A stretch of 64,000 nucleotides of DNA from NCBI RefSeq assembly GCF_016908495.1, contig NZ_JAFBDZ010000004.1, forward strand, positions 310,001 to 374,000, in the 5' to 3' direction. The stretch's first letter is position 1. The number at the start of each line of letters is the position of its first letter. Below the pieces are notes generated by a model. The model worked only from the letters and a program-made list of their open reading frames with translations, ran no database searches and was not told where the DNA came from. This DNA is from Rossellomorea pakistanensis (GTDB lineage Bacteria > Bacillota > Bacilli > Bacillales > Bacillaceae_B). Of the stretch, positions 24,495 to 33,590 are shown piece after piece. The position numbers were made by a program, and so were the translations under genes.

Positions 24495-25130
24495 ATGAAA
24501 ATGGATTCACCAAAAATTTCAAAAGAATTACCTATAAGGAAATTCCATGATATTTTCTATGAAGAAGACCCCGAACTAGAAATGTGTAAAATCATTGACT
24601 CTTCTTTTGAAGATGAAGTTTTAGATAGAGTCCGATTATCTAATATGGTCATTAAGAATTGTCGGTTTAATCATACAGATTTTAGGAATATAGATATTAC
24701 AGATGTATGTTTTGAAAACTGTGATTTATCCAATGCCAATTTGAGTAAGTCCTCTATCCACCGAGTCGTATTTAATAATTGTAAATTATTAGGTGCCGAT
24801 TTTACAGAATCTCGTTTTGGGAATGTTCAGTTTGATCATTCCGTATTAAACTTCGTGGCTTTCGGAAATTCAAAACTGGAGAAAGTACTATTTCAAGAAG
24901 CTTCATTAGTAAGTTCAGATTTTTATGACTGTAAATTTAAAAAGGTTGAATTTCCATTATGTAATCTTGATCGAACAAACTTTGAAAAAACATCACTAAA
25001 AGGAATAGATATTAGCTCTTCAACTTTTGGATCCCTTACTGTATCATTGGAGGATTTAAAAGGGTGCAAAGTATCTGAACATCAAGCCATTCAATTTGCA
25101 TCCCTAATGGGGTTGATCATTAAAGATTAG
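24495..25130 (+). CDS. Pentapeptide-repeat protein
   Basis: A 211-residue protein with about 25 pentapeptide units between residues 40 and 180, such as SNANL, LGADF, VSSDF and DRTNF. These would form a right-handed quadrilateral beta-helix. The C-terminal cap (SLEDLKGCKVSEHQAIQFAS) is typical of Gram-positive homologs. Members include gyrase-protecting Qnr/McbG-type proteins, but most have no known job. I placed the start at ATG 24495, seven bases after GAGAGG; an earlier in-frame start at 24444 lacks a site. Confidence 0.8.
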   Translation: MKMDSPKISKELPIRKFHDIFYEEDPELEMCKIIDSSFEDEVLDRVRLSNMVIKNCRFNHTDFRNIDITDVCFENCDLSNANLSKSSIHRVVFNNCKLLGADFTESRFGNVQFDHSVLNFVAFGNSKLEKVLFQEASLVSSDFYDCKFKKVEFPLCNLDRTNFEKTSLKGIDISSSTFGSLTVSLEDLKGCKVSEHQAIQFASLMGLIIKD

Positions 25131-25177
25131 TTTTGTGGAAAATTTTGAAAGGAAATGATCAATCTTTATTTTAGGAA

Positions 25178-25267
25178 TACACAACTTTTTACCTTGAATG
25201 GCGAAATGCACATCTTATTGATTTTATGCACCTAATCGACTAATAAATGCACAAGAACCGAATTTTA
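25178..25267 (+). repeat. TGCA-phased intergenic element, copy B (truncated)
   Basis: Motifs begin at 25178 (TACAC), 25207, 25227 and 25248. Compared with copies A and C, unit 2 has lost 12 bases, and the homology ends after unit 5. The 20/21 spacing of the remaining units is kept. It lies between the pentapeptide gene and the terminator at 25289. Confidence 0.6.
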
Positions 25268-25288
25268 CAGGCTAAAAAGATCTGATGC

Positions 25289-25330
25289 AAAAATCCGATT
25301 TTCCTTATAGTATGGAAAATCGGATTTTTT
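25289..25330. terminator. Rho-independent terminator
   Basis: AAAAATCCGATTTTCC and GGAAAATCGGATTTTT form a long perfect stem with a 9-base loop and a U tract, flanked by A and T runs so it can work in both directions. It separates the pentapeptide gene from the converging TetR gene. Confidence 0.8.
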
Positions 25331-25404
25331 AATGATCATTCAGTTAAGTGGACGAAGATTGTTTAAACTAGCTGCTTGGTTCAAATTAACACCTCAAAAG
25401 AGTG

Positions 25405-26298
25405 TTATAAATTTGTTATGAACCGATTTATTAATTGCTTGTATTTTGCTATTTCAATACTATTTTTAATAGGTTCAATCCGTTCTAATGATGATAGAGA
25501 ACTTTTGATTATAAAATTACGGGGGTCAGCATTATTTTGCAACAATTCATCAGAAATAAATTCAATAAATTCTAGACATTCTTTTTGTTTTGTTTCATCA
25601 ATTACATTTTTCCCCACAAAGCGTTTCATACTTTTTGTTGCACGTATCAATTCAGTAGAAAAATGGTGATCAGTTTGCTCTTCAAATAAAGAAAATAGTA
25701 ATTCTGGATCAAATAATTGCTCCTTTTTTTCACTCACTGCCATAATCATCTCTTCTGTACGTTTCATACAGTAACGGACAATATGTTCGATTGTTAATGT
25801 ATAATTTAACGTTTTATTTATCCTAAAAATATTATTAAGCATTCCATCGAATACTACGGCACTGTCGAATAATTGAGAGGAACTTTCATTTGGAAAAATC
25901 TGTTGAAACCGTGTAAATATCCAACTTAAAGTCGTTGCTTTCAGTTCTTCTATATAATGATAGATTTTAATTTCATTCAAGACTAGTGTAGTTTCAATCA
26001 TTTCAGGTACTTTATTCTCTTCCATAAAACGCATCATAAATATCATTTGCTCTTCAAACACTAGACGATTCGTTTCTTTATGTTCAATTGCTACCTTTTC
26101 ACGCTGCAACGTCATCGATTCTTGTAAAACCGAAAGCAACGATATTAATAATTCACTTTTAGATGAGAAATATTTGTAAAATGTCCCTTTTGAAATACCA
26201 CATCGTTCTAGAATATCCTGTATTGAAGTATCGAGGTATCCTTTTTCTATAAAAAGCTTATGTGCGTGCTCTAAAACGTCACGTTGTTTTTTGTTCAT
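25405..26298 (-). CDS. TetR/AcrR family transcriptional regulator
   Basis: A 297-residue regulator, long for TetR. The N-terminal helix-turn-helix is clear: TSIQDILERCGISKGTFYKYFSSKSELL (residues 24-51). The large ligand domain shows no family beyond TetR. It is divergent from two cytochrome P450 genes across a 281-base region with a large inverted repeat (26413-26450), so it probably represses them and itself. The ligand may be a fatty acid or other P450 substrate, as an inference. The ATG follows AAAGGAGTAATAG. Confidence 0.88.
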   Translation of the reverse strand: MNKKQRDVLEHAHKLFIEKGYLDTSIQDILERCGISKGTFYKYFSSKSELLISLLSVLQESMTLQREKVAIEHKETNRLVFEEQMIFMMRFMEENKVPEMIETTLVLNEIKIYHYIEELKATTLSWIFTRFQQIFPNESSSQLFDSAVVFDGMLNNIFRINKTLNYTLTIEHIVRYCMKRTEEMIMAVSEKKEQLFDPELLFSLFEEQTDHHFSTELIRATKSMKRFVGKNVIDETKQKECLEFIEFISDELLQNNADPRNFIIKSSLSSLERIEPIKNSIEIAKYKQLINRFITNL

Positions 26299-26403
26299 TC
26301 TATTACTCCTTTGTTCACACTTTCTCCATTATTTAATATATCGCATGTAGCTTCTGCATAATCAAGTTATATTTTCCTATTGATGAATCAACAAAAATGA
26401 TTT

Positions 26404-26450
26404 TATACTATTAGTATACCATGAGTATAAAAATATACTCTTGGTATACA
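26404..26450. promoter_or_regulatory. Operator cluster between the TetR gene and the P450 genes
   Basis: AGTATACCATGAGTATA (26413-26429) and TATACTCTTGGTATACA (26434-26450) are inverted repeats differing at one position in 16, separated by four bases. A further TATACT-ATT-AGTATA palindrome overlaps at 26404-26418. The symmetry and divergent position fit a TetR-type operator. Confidence 0.75.
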
Positions 26451-26579
26451 TAAATGGTAATTAGATATCAAATGAACGCTAGCGATTATTATCTTGATGA
26501 TTTTTAGATGCAGCATTTAGACAAACAGGTTTATAGAAAAGATCTCCCGTAAAGGGTACTTGAAGAAAGGAAGGTTGTT

Positions 26580-27833
26580 ATGAATAATTCAGATCAACGC
26601 TTACCAGAAAAAGCAGTATTGGGCTTACTTAGTGGTGAAAGCGGTGAAAATCCATTTCCGTTATTCGCACAGATTCGGGAAGTCGGATCCGTTATCCCTA
26701 TCCCGTCTCCGATGGGCGGAACGAATCAACAAACCTGGATGGTTACCCGTATGAAAGAGTCGATCCAGGTACTCAAAGATCATGCCCATTTTACTGTAGA
26801 TCAAAGCTCCATCGATGACCAAAATGACATCCGTCAAATCAACGCTGATTCATCTGCTCCTCCTACCTTCCTGACTGGAAAATCCATGCTCTCTGTCGAT
26901 AATCCTGATCATCAACGATTGCGGAGACTTGTGTCCAAAGCCTTTACTCCCAAATATATGGAAAGCCTACGCCCTCGCGTGCAGAAGATTGCTGATGAAT
27001 TACTAGATAAAGTTCAAGATAAAGGCGAAATGGACATCGTCAAGGACTATGCCTATCCCTTACCGATCAATGTTATTTCTGACATGCTTGGTGTTCCTCG
27101 ATCAGACCAAGCAAAAATCCGTGACTGGTCTGGGGCCATCGCACACGGTCTGGGGCTGGGAAGGGAAGAACCGGGAGTCGCGGAGCAAATACGGGCTTTT
27201 GGCGAATACATCGCACATCTTGTGGCGGAGAAACGCCATCATCCTGATGATGAATTAATCAGCCAGTTGATTGCCATCGAAGAAGAGGGCGATCAGCTCA
27301 GCGAAGCAGAACTTCTCTCAATGATCTCGCTATTGATTTTTGCAGGACATGAGACCACCTCAAATCTGATTGCCACCGGTACTTTGATGTTACTGGATCA
27401 TCCTGAGCAACTGGAAAGGCTCAAAACCGATCTTCATTTGGTTCCTTCGGCTGTTGAAGAACTGCTGCGCTTCAATGGTCCAGCTACAATATCGGGACCT
27501 CGTTTTGCCATTAAAGATACCGAACTCGCTGGGCAGCAGATTAAGAAGGGCGATATGATCATTCCCGTATTGAAATCAGCAAATCGGGATGAGCTCCAGT
27601 TCGAGGAGCCAGAAGAGCTGGACATTACACGCAAAATCAAGCGTCATCTCGCCTTAGGACATGGTATTCATTCATGTTTGGGTGCGCCGCTAGCACGTGT
27701 AGAAGGAGACGTTGCGTTTTCCACCCTGCTGAGACGCATGCCTAACCTGCAGCTCAATGTCCCTCGGGATAGCGTCATTTGGAACTTCACGTTAAGCTCA
27801 CAAGGGGTAACATCCCTGCCCGTTGCTTTTTAG
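26580..27833 (+). CDS. Cytochrome P450 (CYP107-like)
   Basis: A 417-residue soluble bacterial P450. The oxygen-activation motif FAGHETTSNL is at about residue 257, the ExxR motif in EELLRF at about 292, and the heme-Cys loop in ALGHGIHSCLGAPLARVEG at about 357-375. Leu replaces the usual Phe two residues before the first Gly of that loop. No ferredoxin gene is nearby. GC content is visibly higher than in the second P450, which may point to separate origins. The ATG follows AAGGAAGG. Substrate unknown. Confidence 0.9.
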   Translation: MNNSDQRLPEKAVLGLLSGESGENPFPLFAQIREVGSVIPIPSPMGGTNQQTWMVTRMKESIQVLKDHAHFTVDQSSIDDQNDIRQINADSSAPPTFLTGKSMLSVDNPDHQRLRRLVSKAFTPKYMESLRPRVQKIADELLDKVQDKGEMDIVKDYAYPLPINVISDMLGVPRSDQAKIRDWSGAIAHGLGLGREEPGVAEQIRAFGEYIAHLVAEKRHHPDDELISQLIAIEEEGDQLSEAELLSMISLLIFAGHETTSNLIATGTLMLLDHPEQLERLKTDLHLVPSAVEELLRFNGPATISGPRFAIKDTELAGQQIKKGDMIIPVLKSANRDELQFEEPEELDITRKIKRHLALGHGIHSCLGAPLARVEGDVAFSTLLRRMPNLQLNVPRDSVIWNFTLSSQGVTSLPVAF

Positions 27834-27944
27834 TGGAGGTATCGTATGAAGGCGGGAAGACACTATGTCTATAGTTGCTTTCCATGTATTGAATAACGAA
27901 GGCTGATTAATGTATTTCTATTTTGAAGGAGGAATAGGGCTAGT

Positions 27945-29177
27945 ATGAATAAAGAAGTAATCCCACTTACAGAAATCCCAAATTTCCAATCACGTGCAGA
28001 AGAATTTTTTCCTATTGATTGGTATAAAGAAATGCTTCACCATAATCCTGTTTATTTTCATGAAAAAACGAAGACATGGAATGTGTTTAAATACGAAGAT
28101 GTTAAACGGGTGTTAAGCAACTATGAATTCTTTTCAAGTGAAGGACCTAGAACAACTATTTTTGTTGGGGCAAATAACAAACAAGAAAAGACTTCACCTC
28201 TAACAAACCTTACAAACGTGGATCCCCCTAGGCATCGGAAGGGTCGTTCCTTGTTAGCAGCAGCTTTCACTCCACGAAGTTTGAAAAACTGGGAGCCTCG
28301 TATTCAACAGATTGCTACCGAACTTGTAGAAGACATACAAGAAAACTCTACTGTAAATATAGTTGAATCCTTGGCATCTCCTTTGCCTAGTCTGGTTATA
28401 GCAGATTTATTTGGGGTACCGATACAAGATAGGAATCAGTTCAAAAATTGGGTTGATATCCTTTTCCAACCTTACGACAAAGAAAATTTGGACGAGATTG
28501 AGCTACAAAAACAAATGGCTGCAAAAGAATATTTCGAATACCTTTACCCTATTGTGGTTCAAAGACGTTTGAACCTTTCCGATGATATTATCTCTGACTT
28601 AATCCAAGCTGAAGTAGATGGGGAAAGGTTTACAGATGAGCAGATTGTGCAGACCACAATGCTACTTTTAGGTGCAGGGGTCGAAACAACCAGCCATGCG
28701 ATAGCTAATACTTTCTATTCATTGCTTTATGATGATAAATCATTATATGGAGAACTAAGAAATGATTTGGAATTAGTCCCAAAAGCAGTCGAAGAAATGC
28801 TTCGATATCGTTTTCATATTTCTAGAAGAGATCGTACGGTTAAACAAGACAATCATTTATTAGGGATTGAGTTAAAAAAAGGAGATGTAGTCATTGCCTG
28901 GATGAGTGCATGCAATATGGATGAAAATATGTTTGACGATCCTTTCTCTATAGACATTCATCGTTCAAACAATAAAAAGCATTTAACGTTCGGAAACGGT
29001 CCACATTTCTGTTTAGGTGCACCTCTTGCACGTTTAGAAATAAAAATTGCATTAGAGGCATTCATTCAAAAGTTTTCTCATATTGAGCCATTGGAAGGGT
29101 TCGAATTAGAAAATAATTTAACATCTTCCGCTACAGGGCAGTCCTTAACCTCTTTACCTATGAAGGTATTTAAGTAA
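27945..29177 (+). CDS. Cytochrome P450 (CYP109/CYP106-like)
   Basis: A 410-residue soluble P450. The I-helix motif is LGAGVETTSHAI, with Val where His is common. The ExxR motif is in EEMLRYR, and the heme loop is HLTFGNGPHFCLGAPLARLE near residue 345-364. It follows the first P450 by 111 bases in the same direction and may share the divergent TetR control. Family relatives hydroxylate fatty acids, terpenoids or steroids, but nothing here fixes the substrate. RBS AAGGAGG lies 13 bases before the ATG. Confidence 0.9.
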   Translation: MNKEVIPLTEIPNFQSRAEEFFPIDWYKEMLHHNPVYFHEKTKTWNVFKYEDVKRVLSNYEFFSSEGPRTTIFVGANNKQEKTSPLTNLTNVDPPRHRKGRSLLAAAFTPRSLKNWEPRIQQIATELVEDIQENSTVNIVESLASPLPSLVIADLFGVPIQDRNQFKNWVDILFQPYDKENLDEIELQKQMAAKEYFEYLYPIVVQRRLNLSDDIISDLIQAEVDGERFTDEQIVQTTMLLLGAGVETTSHAIANTFYSLLYDDKSLYGELRNDLELVPKAVEEMLRYRFHISRRDRTVKQDNHLLGIELKKGDVVIAWMSACNMDENMFDDPFSIDIHRSNNKKHLTFGNGPHFCLGAPLARLEIKIALEAFIQKFSHIEPLEGFELENNLTSSATGQSLTSLPMKVFK

Positions 29178-29263
29178 GGATTTAAATAAAAAATATTAAT
29201 AAATAAATTCTTTTTATAAAAGATAGCGTCAAGAAACCGCATTTACAACGTTTAATATTAAAC

Positions 29264-29306
29264 AGCCCAATTTCCAATATTACCATTGAGAAATTAGGCT
29301 TTTTTC
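29264..29306 (+). terminator. Terminator after the P450 pair
   Basis: AGCCCAATTTC and GAAATTAGGCT form a stem with one bulge and a 15-base loop, followed by TTTTT. It lies 87 bases after the second P450 stop. Confidence 0.7.
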
Positions 29307-29404
29307 ATTGCTCCATTAAAGAGCCGGATTCTTGAATAATGAAAAAGTTAGAGATCCATTGACTGATCTTCAGCTATTGCTACCGTTTTTTCAGAAAGAT
29401 TTTG

Positions 29405-29680
29405 TCATTTACTCATTTCTTCTGTCTTTCGCCCAGCGTATAACCCTAATTTAACTAGCCCAATCACTAAAAGGGAGAGAATTCCATTAAAAAATGCTGC
29501 AATCTAAGCCAAGTCAGAAATCTCATATTCTATTGCCTTATATAAATCCAGCTAACATACTTAGGAATACAGTAATGATAAAATGAACTCTTTTTAAAAC
29601 AAAACTAATAATTCCACTAAACAACATTACTAAAGCGCCCGAAGATTCAATTATTTCATAAAGTTACTAATAATACGGTT
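29405..29680 (-). pseudogene. Decayed small membrane-protein gene
   Basis: Two protein-like pieces are readable on the minus strand in different frames. The first is a hydrophobic segment (SGALVMLFSGIISFVLKRVH and on) ending in TAA at 29538. After a frameshift, a second hydrophobic piece (NGILSLLVIGLVKLGLYAGR) ends at TGA 29405. No RBS or intact start remains. The family is not recognised. The rest of the gap 29178-29770 is AT-rich; a perfect palindrome TTTGTCTATAGACAAA lies at 29707-29722. Confidence 0.4.
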
Positions 29681-29770
29681 TACCATACCCTATTTAAATG
29701 ATTTACTTTGTCTATAGACAAAATACTTATTATTAAATTTACAAGGAGCTCCTTTCTAATCACAAATTAG

Positions 29771-30442
29771 TTATTTATTCCACAACATTTCAGCTAACTT
29801 ATAAAGTGAGTTGTGCTGCTGTATACGATAGTGACGTCCTTCCTTTTGCAAATACCCTTTATCGCAAAATTGTGCAAGCACATGTAATAAGTGTCGATAG
29901 GAAACACCTAAGAATTCACATACCGTGACATGTTTCTCCTTGTAGATCTCTTCATCAGAAGTTTGTAAAATAAATTCCGCCAGACGATTTTCGAGTGGGA
30001 AGGATAAGCTTTGCGAATATTTTGCAGCCATTTTTGTTGCTTTCAAACTTAAAAATTTGGTTAATTCCCGTAAAAATGTTACATCTTCTAGTAATTGTAC
30101 GCGACATCGATGAAAAGGGAGCGCAAAGCAAATGGTTTTGGTAGACGCTTGAATTCCTTTTGTATAATAGATCTCATTTAATAATTCCATCTCTCCAATA
30201 TAATCATTAGGATTGATAAAATTAATTAAAGAGACTTTTCCATTTTGATGCGTTACATAAATTTTGGCTTTACCTTTGATGACGTAAAATAAATAAAATG
30301 GCCTCTTGTCTTCTTGAATAATCCATTCATCCCGTTTATATTCATGCACTTCTATAAATTCTTCAATCGGAAAAGAAAATAAATGGGCAATAGAGTACTC
30401 CACTAAATAACGTTGCCTTTTCTCATTTTTATAAATCTCCAT
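29771..30442 (-). CDS. Crp/Fnr family transcriptional regulator (YeiL-like)
   Basis: A 223-residue regulator with an N-terminal cyclic-nucleotide-binding-type beta barrel (FYLFYVIKGKAKIYVTHQNG about residues 47-66, then PNDYIGEMELLN). A C-terminal winged helix carries a recognition-helix region VCEFLGVSYRHLLHVLAQF (about 173-191). No Fe-S cysteine cluster is seen. It is divergent from an MFS transporter gene across a short region holding the palindrome GAGATATCTC (30460-30469), suggesting it regulates that transporter. The signal is unknown. Confidence 0.82.
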   Translation of the reverse strand: MEIYKNEKRQRYLVEYSIAHLFSFPIEEFIEVHEYKRDEWIIQEDKRPFYLFYVIKGKAKIYVTHQNGKVSLINFINPNDYIGEMELLNEIYYTKGIQASTKTICFALPFHRCRVQLLEDVTFLRELTKFLSLKATKMAAKYSQSLSFPLENRLAEFILQTSDEEIYKEKHVTVCEFLGVSYRHLLHVLAQFCDKGYLQKEGRHYRIQQHNSLYKLAEMLWNK

Positions 30443-30521
30443 TATCCACCTCGAAATATGAGATATCTCCTATTTTTATATGGATATTCATTATATCATG
30501 CAAACAAAGGAGAGATTTAGA

Positions 30522-31721
30522 ATGAATACACAACGCTGGATGAGTAGACAGTTCTTTAGTTTTTTTGTGACATGGGGTATTTTTCTCCCCTATTGGACAG
30601 GATGGATGATTCATGCAAAAGGAATGACGATTTCACAAGCTGGCTTAATTATGAGTTTAGGATTGGTTGCAAGAGGCCTTTCTACATTAATTGTGTTTCC
30701 ATTTTTATCAGGAAAATTTAGTAGTAAAGCGATTTTAAATGGTACTGCAATCGGCACACTAATTGCCTTACTCTGTTGTATTCCTGCAAGTTCCTTTACG
30801 AGCTTGCTTGTAGTAACTTTACTATTACATGTTTTTTACCCAACATTGATGCCTGCATTAGATAGTGCAGCTGGTGTTCTTATGCAAAGTAATCAATTAA
30901 AAAATTACGGGAAGAGCCGATTGTGGGGATCAATTGGATTTGTCATGGCTGGTATGACCTTAACCGTCTTTACAGAGTCGCTTGGCGATGAAGTGATTCT
31001 ATGGGCACTTGTCTTAGGTATCTTGGCATTTGTGGTCCTTGGCTTTATGCATGTACCCATTGTTTTATTAGAAAAGCCGCAAGCTGACGAAACAAAAAAA
31101 AGCGGTATGCTAAAATTATTTCGTATAAAACACTTTGGTTTAGTGCTCGTGATTGTGATTTTACTGCAAGCTGCACACGCTTCCTATTACAATTATGGCT
31201 ATATCTTTTTACAAGAAATCAATGCACCAAAATATCTAATTGGCTTAATTATTAACATTGCTGTGATCGCAGAAATCATTTTTTTCTCAATCGCAGATAA
31301 AAGCTTTAATAAATTTTCAGTAGGCTCTTTATTGACACTAGCGGCAATGGGTTCATCCGTACGTTGGATATTAGTGTTTGCTTTTCCAAATGTTATTGTT
31401 TTTGGTGTCTCACAAACATTACATGCATGCTCGTTTGCAATGGCACATTATGCATTTATGAAATATTTAATCAAAAATATTCCATATGAACAGATCCCAA
31501 AAGCACAAGGCATATACTCGGCATTGGCACTTAGCTGGAGCACTGCGGTGTTTACGATTCTCGGTGGCTATTTATTCGAAATTGAGCCAAGATATGCTTT
31601 TATCGGGATGATTATCAGTACCATTCCAGCAATGCTGATTGCGTTTGTTTATCGGAATTTGGAACTTAAAAAGGAAGCAGACGTTGCTATTCCGTTCGTT
31701 GACATTCGGAACGAATCATAA
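30522..31721 (+). CDS. MFS transporter, phenylpropionate/nucleoside type (MFS_1-like)
   Basis: A 399-residue membrane transporter with about 12 spans. The N-terminus (FFVTWGIFLPYWTGWMIHAKG) is typical of the HcaT-like group of MFS proteins. It ends with a short hydrophilic tail. I place the start at ATG 30522, preceded by AAAGGAGAGATTTAGA; a start at 30480 would add an unlikely leader. It is divergent from the Crp/Fnr-type regulator. Import or export cannot be told; homologs are often called 3-phenylpropionate transporters without proof. Confidence 0.85.
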   Translation: MNTQRWMSRQFFSFFVTWGIFLPYWTGWMIHAKGMTISQAGLIMSLGLVARGLSTLIVFPFLSGKFSSKAILNGTAIGTLIALLCCIPASSFTSLLVVTLLLHVFYPTLMPALDSAAGVLMQSNQLKNYGKSRLWGSIGFVMAGMTLTVFTESLGDEVILWALVLGILAFVVLGFMHVPIVLLEKPQADETKKSGMLKLFRIKHFGLVLVIVILLQAAHASYYNYGYIFLQEINAPKYLIGLIINIAVIAEIIFFSIADKSFNKFSVGSLLTLAAMGSSVRWILVFAFPNVIVFGVSQTLHACSFAMAHYAFMKYLIKNIPYEQIPKAQGIYSALALSWSTAVFTILGGYLFEIEPRYAFIGMIISTIPAMLIAFVYRNLELKKEADVAIPFVDIRNES

Positions 31722-32300
31722 GTTCTATTTATTTTCCTAATCTATGAATGTTTTAGAAGAGGCACATTTAAGGGTTGCAATTTGAAGATTATTATTGAGT
31801 ATTAGATGATCGTAATACTTAGGTTTATCAAGTAAGCTTGTCCAATTTGGACAAGCTTACTAATATGTTCTATGCATCCTTTTCTAAATATTTCTACTCA
31901 CTTCTTTAATACCGAGAACTCATATACCGAATTCAAATATAAATCCTTTTCTTATGCACTCAAACTCCGTTCCTACACTATCAGTTAAATTTATAGAAGA
32001 TGTATTCTCCAGCTTTATCTGTCCTTCTAAACAGTGAAAGTTTAAATTTTCAAATGAAATTACCGTTATCTTCTCTTCATAACCTACATATCCAAATTCC
32101 TTCGTAAGTGATTTTCAACAATCTAGACCTTAAAGAGATAACCTGACCATAGTTTTTTACTATTCAATCACTAAAAAGGCCAGCTGACAAATCCTAGTAG
32201 AACAGCTATTAACAATAGAAATCACTCTTTTATAATAGTGGGGATCGTGGTATTATACTAAACATATTATTTTCAATATTGGGAAAAAGGAGAGAGTGCG
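31722..32300. other. Intergenic region with a strong hairpin and an ORF remnant
   Basis: A perfect inverted repeat at 31831-31861 (AGTAAGCTTGTCCA, three-base loop, TGGACAAGCTTACT) has no U tract, so it may be a transcript-stabilising stem or an operator. The remnant at 31920-32114 follows. Nothing else is seen. Confidence 0.45.
31920..32114 (-). pseudogene. Fragment of an unrecognised ORF
   Basis: Minus-strand frame of 64 codons without a start codon or RBS, bounded by an in-frame TGA upstream. It reads as protein-like (KITVISFENLNFHCLEGQIK, then LTDSVGTEFECIRKGF). It is probably a decayed gene end; no family is recognised. Confidence 0.3.
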
Positions 32301-33161
32301 ATGCAAAATAAACTGAGTATAGGAGAAATGGCGAAGCTTCGGAGCGTAACAGTAGATACGCTGCGTCATTACGATAAAATTGGATTGCTAAAGCCCTATC
32401 ACATCGACCCTGATTCTGGCTATCGCTATTACTCTATTTCCCAGTATGAAGTTCTTGGAACGATAAAGGAACTAAGAAGAATCGGTTTTTCCTTAGAAGA
32501 AATCAAGCAATTTCTAACGGATCGCAATGTCAAAAAATCGGTGCAAACTCTTAAAGAATCAATGCATACTATACAGGAAAAAATAAATGAATTACAAAAT
32601 ATCCATAAAATTTTGATGACCCGGATAGACAATATTGAACATTTTACCAACAGTTACAAGAATTCGGATATTGTCATTAAACAATTTAAAGAACGGGAAT
32701 ATATTCGTCTTGATAAACCGGTAAATTGGAGCGACAAAGAAAATTTTTATTTTGGATTCTTGGAGCTTGAAAACATTATAGGTGGAAACCTTCCAGTATT
32801 GGCTAGCAATAAATTTGGAGATTTTATCAAGAAAGAGTATTTTGATGAAATTCGTCAAACATCTGATTTTTCCCACATCCTAAGTACATATGAATCTCAA
32901 TTATTCATTCTTGTGCAGGATGAAGAGCCTGAGCAACCAACGCAAAAAATAGAAAAAGGGTTATATATATGCACTTACTACGGGGGACTTACACAAGATA
33001 AAATGCTCCCCAAGCTGAAAAAGCTCCTTCATTATTGCGATACTAATGGCTACACAATTATCGGTGACGCCCTTCGAATCATGCAGGTTGATGTTTCTCT
33101 AACTGATCAGCATGATGAAGCTTATTATGAAATACAAATTCCGATTCAAGAGAAAATATAG
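32301..33161 (+). CDS. MerR family transcriptional regulator with effector-binding domain
   Basis: A 286-residue BmrR/BltR-type regulator. The N-terminal MerR winged helix is clear (SIGEMAKLRSVTVDTLRHYDKIGLL, DPDSGYRYYS, residues 5-45). It is followed by a coiled coil (about 75-115) and a GyrI-like ligand-binding domain (about 125-286) as used for drug sensing. Such proteins activate promoters with an over-long 19-base spacer; one is present just downstream at 33224, but no intact target gene follows it. The ATG follows AAAGGAGAGAGTGCG. Confidence 0.87.
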   Translation: MQNKLSIGEMAKLRSVTVDTLRHYDKIGLLKPYHIDPDSGYRYYSISQYEVLGTIKELRRIGFSLEEIKQFLTDRNVKKSVQTLKESMHTIQEKINELQNIHKILMTRIDNIEHFTNSYKNSDIVIKQFKEREYIRLDKPVNWSDKENFYFGFLELENIIGGNLPVLASNKFGDFIKKEYFDEIRQTSDFSHILSTYESQLFILVQDEEPEQPTQKIEKGLYICTYYGGLTQDKMLPKLKKLLHYCDTNGYTIIGDALRIMQVDVSLTDQHDEAYYEIQIPIQEKI

Positions 33162-33166
33162 TCAAA

Positions 33167-33212
33167 AACAGCCTTTGAAATGAAAGGATTTTCATTTCAA
33201 AGGCTGTTTTTT
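33167..33212 (+). terminator. Terminator of the MerR gene
   Basis: A 19-bp perfect stem (CAGCCTTTGAAATGAAA pairing with its complement around GGAT) is followed by a run of T. It begins six bases after the MerR stop. Confidence 0.88.
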
Positions 33213-33223
33213 TATGAAAGCGG

Positions 33224-33254
33224 TTGACTCTAGAGTTAGACGAGACTTTATGGT
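33224..33254 (+). promoter_or_regulatory. Possible MerR-type promoter with 19-base spacer
   Basis: TTGACT (33224-33229) and TATGGT (33249-33254) are separated by exactly 19 bases, the spacing MerR-family activators need. The spacer holds a partly symmetrical CTAGAGTTAGACGAG. No complete gene follows in the 330 bases to the APC permease; a short stop-ended frame is present near 33290-33370. It may be an orphaned target promoter. Confidence 0.35.
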
Positions 33255-33590
33255 TAATTCATACATATTAATTGGATTGATATGTTTCCTGGATGAAATT
33301 CCTCCTAATGCGTTCGATCAGAGGACACCACTTAAGCTTTTAAAAAGGAATTTTGATAACGGTTACAAATGATCTAAGGAAGCAGAAACTGTTTGCTGTT
33401 CAATTATGGACAATTAACTACTTTTCATGTTGGTATTCTCAAATTAGTAAAACAAGCTCAGAGTAGAATAACCTTTCCATTACATGATAGTAACGAAATT
33501 CTAAGTTAAAAATTTAGAAAATTCAAACTTTATATTGATGAATTTAATTTCCATTTATTAGACAAAAACAAATTATAAGGAGGTTTGATT

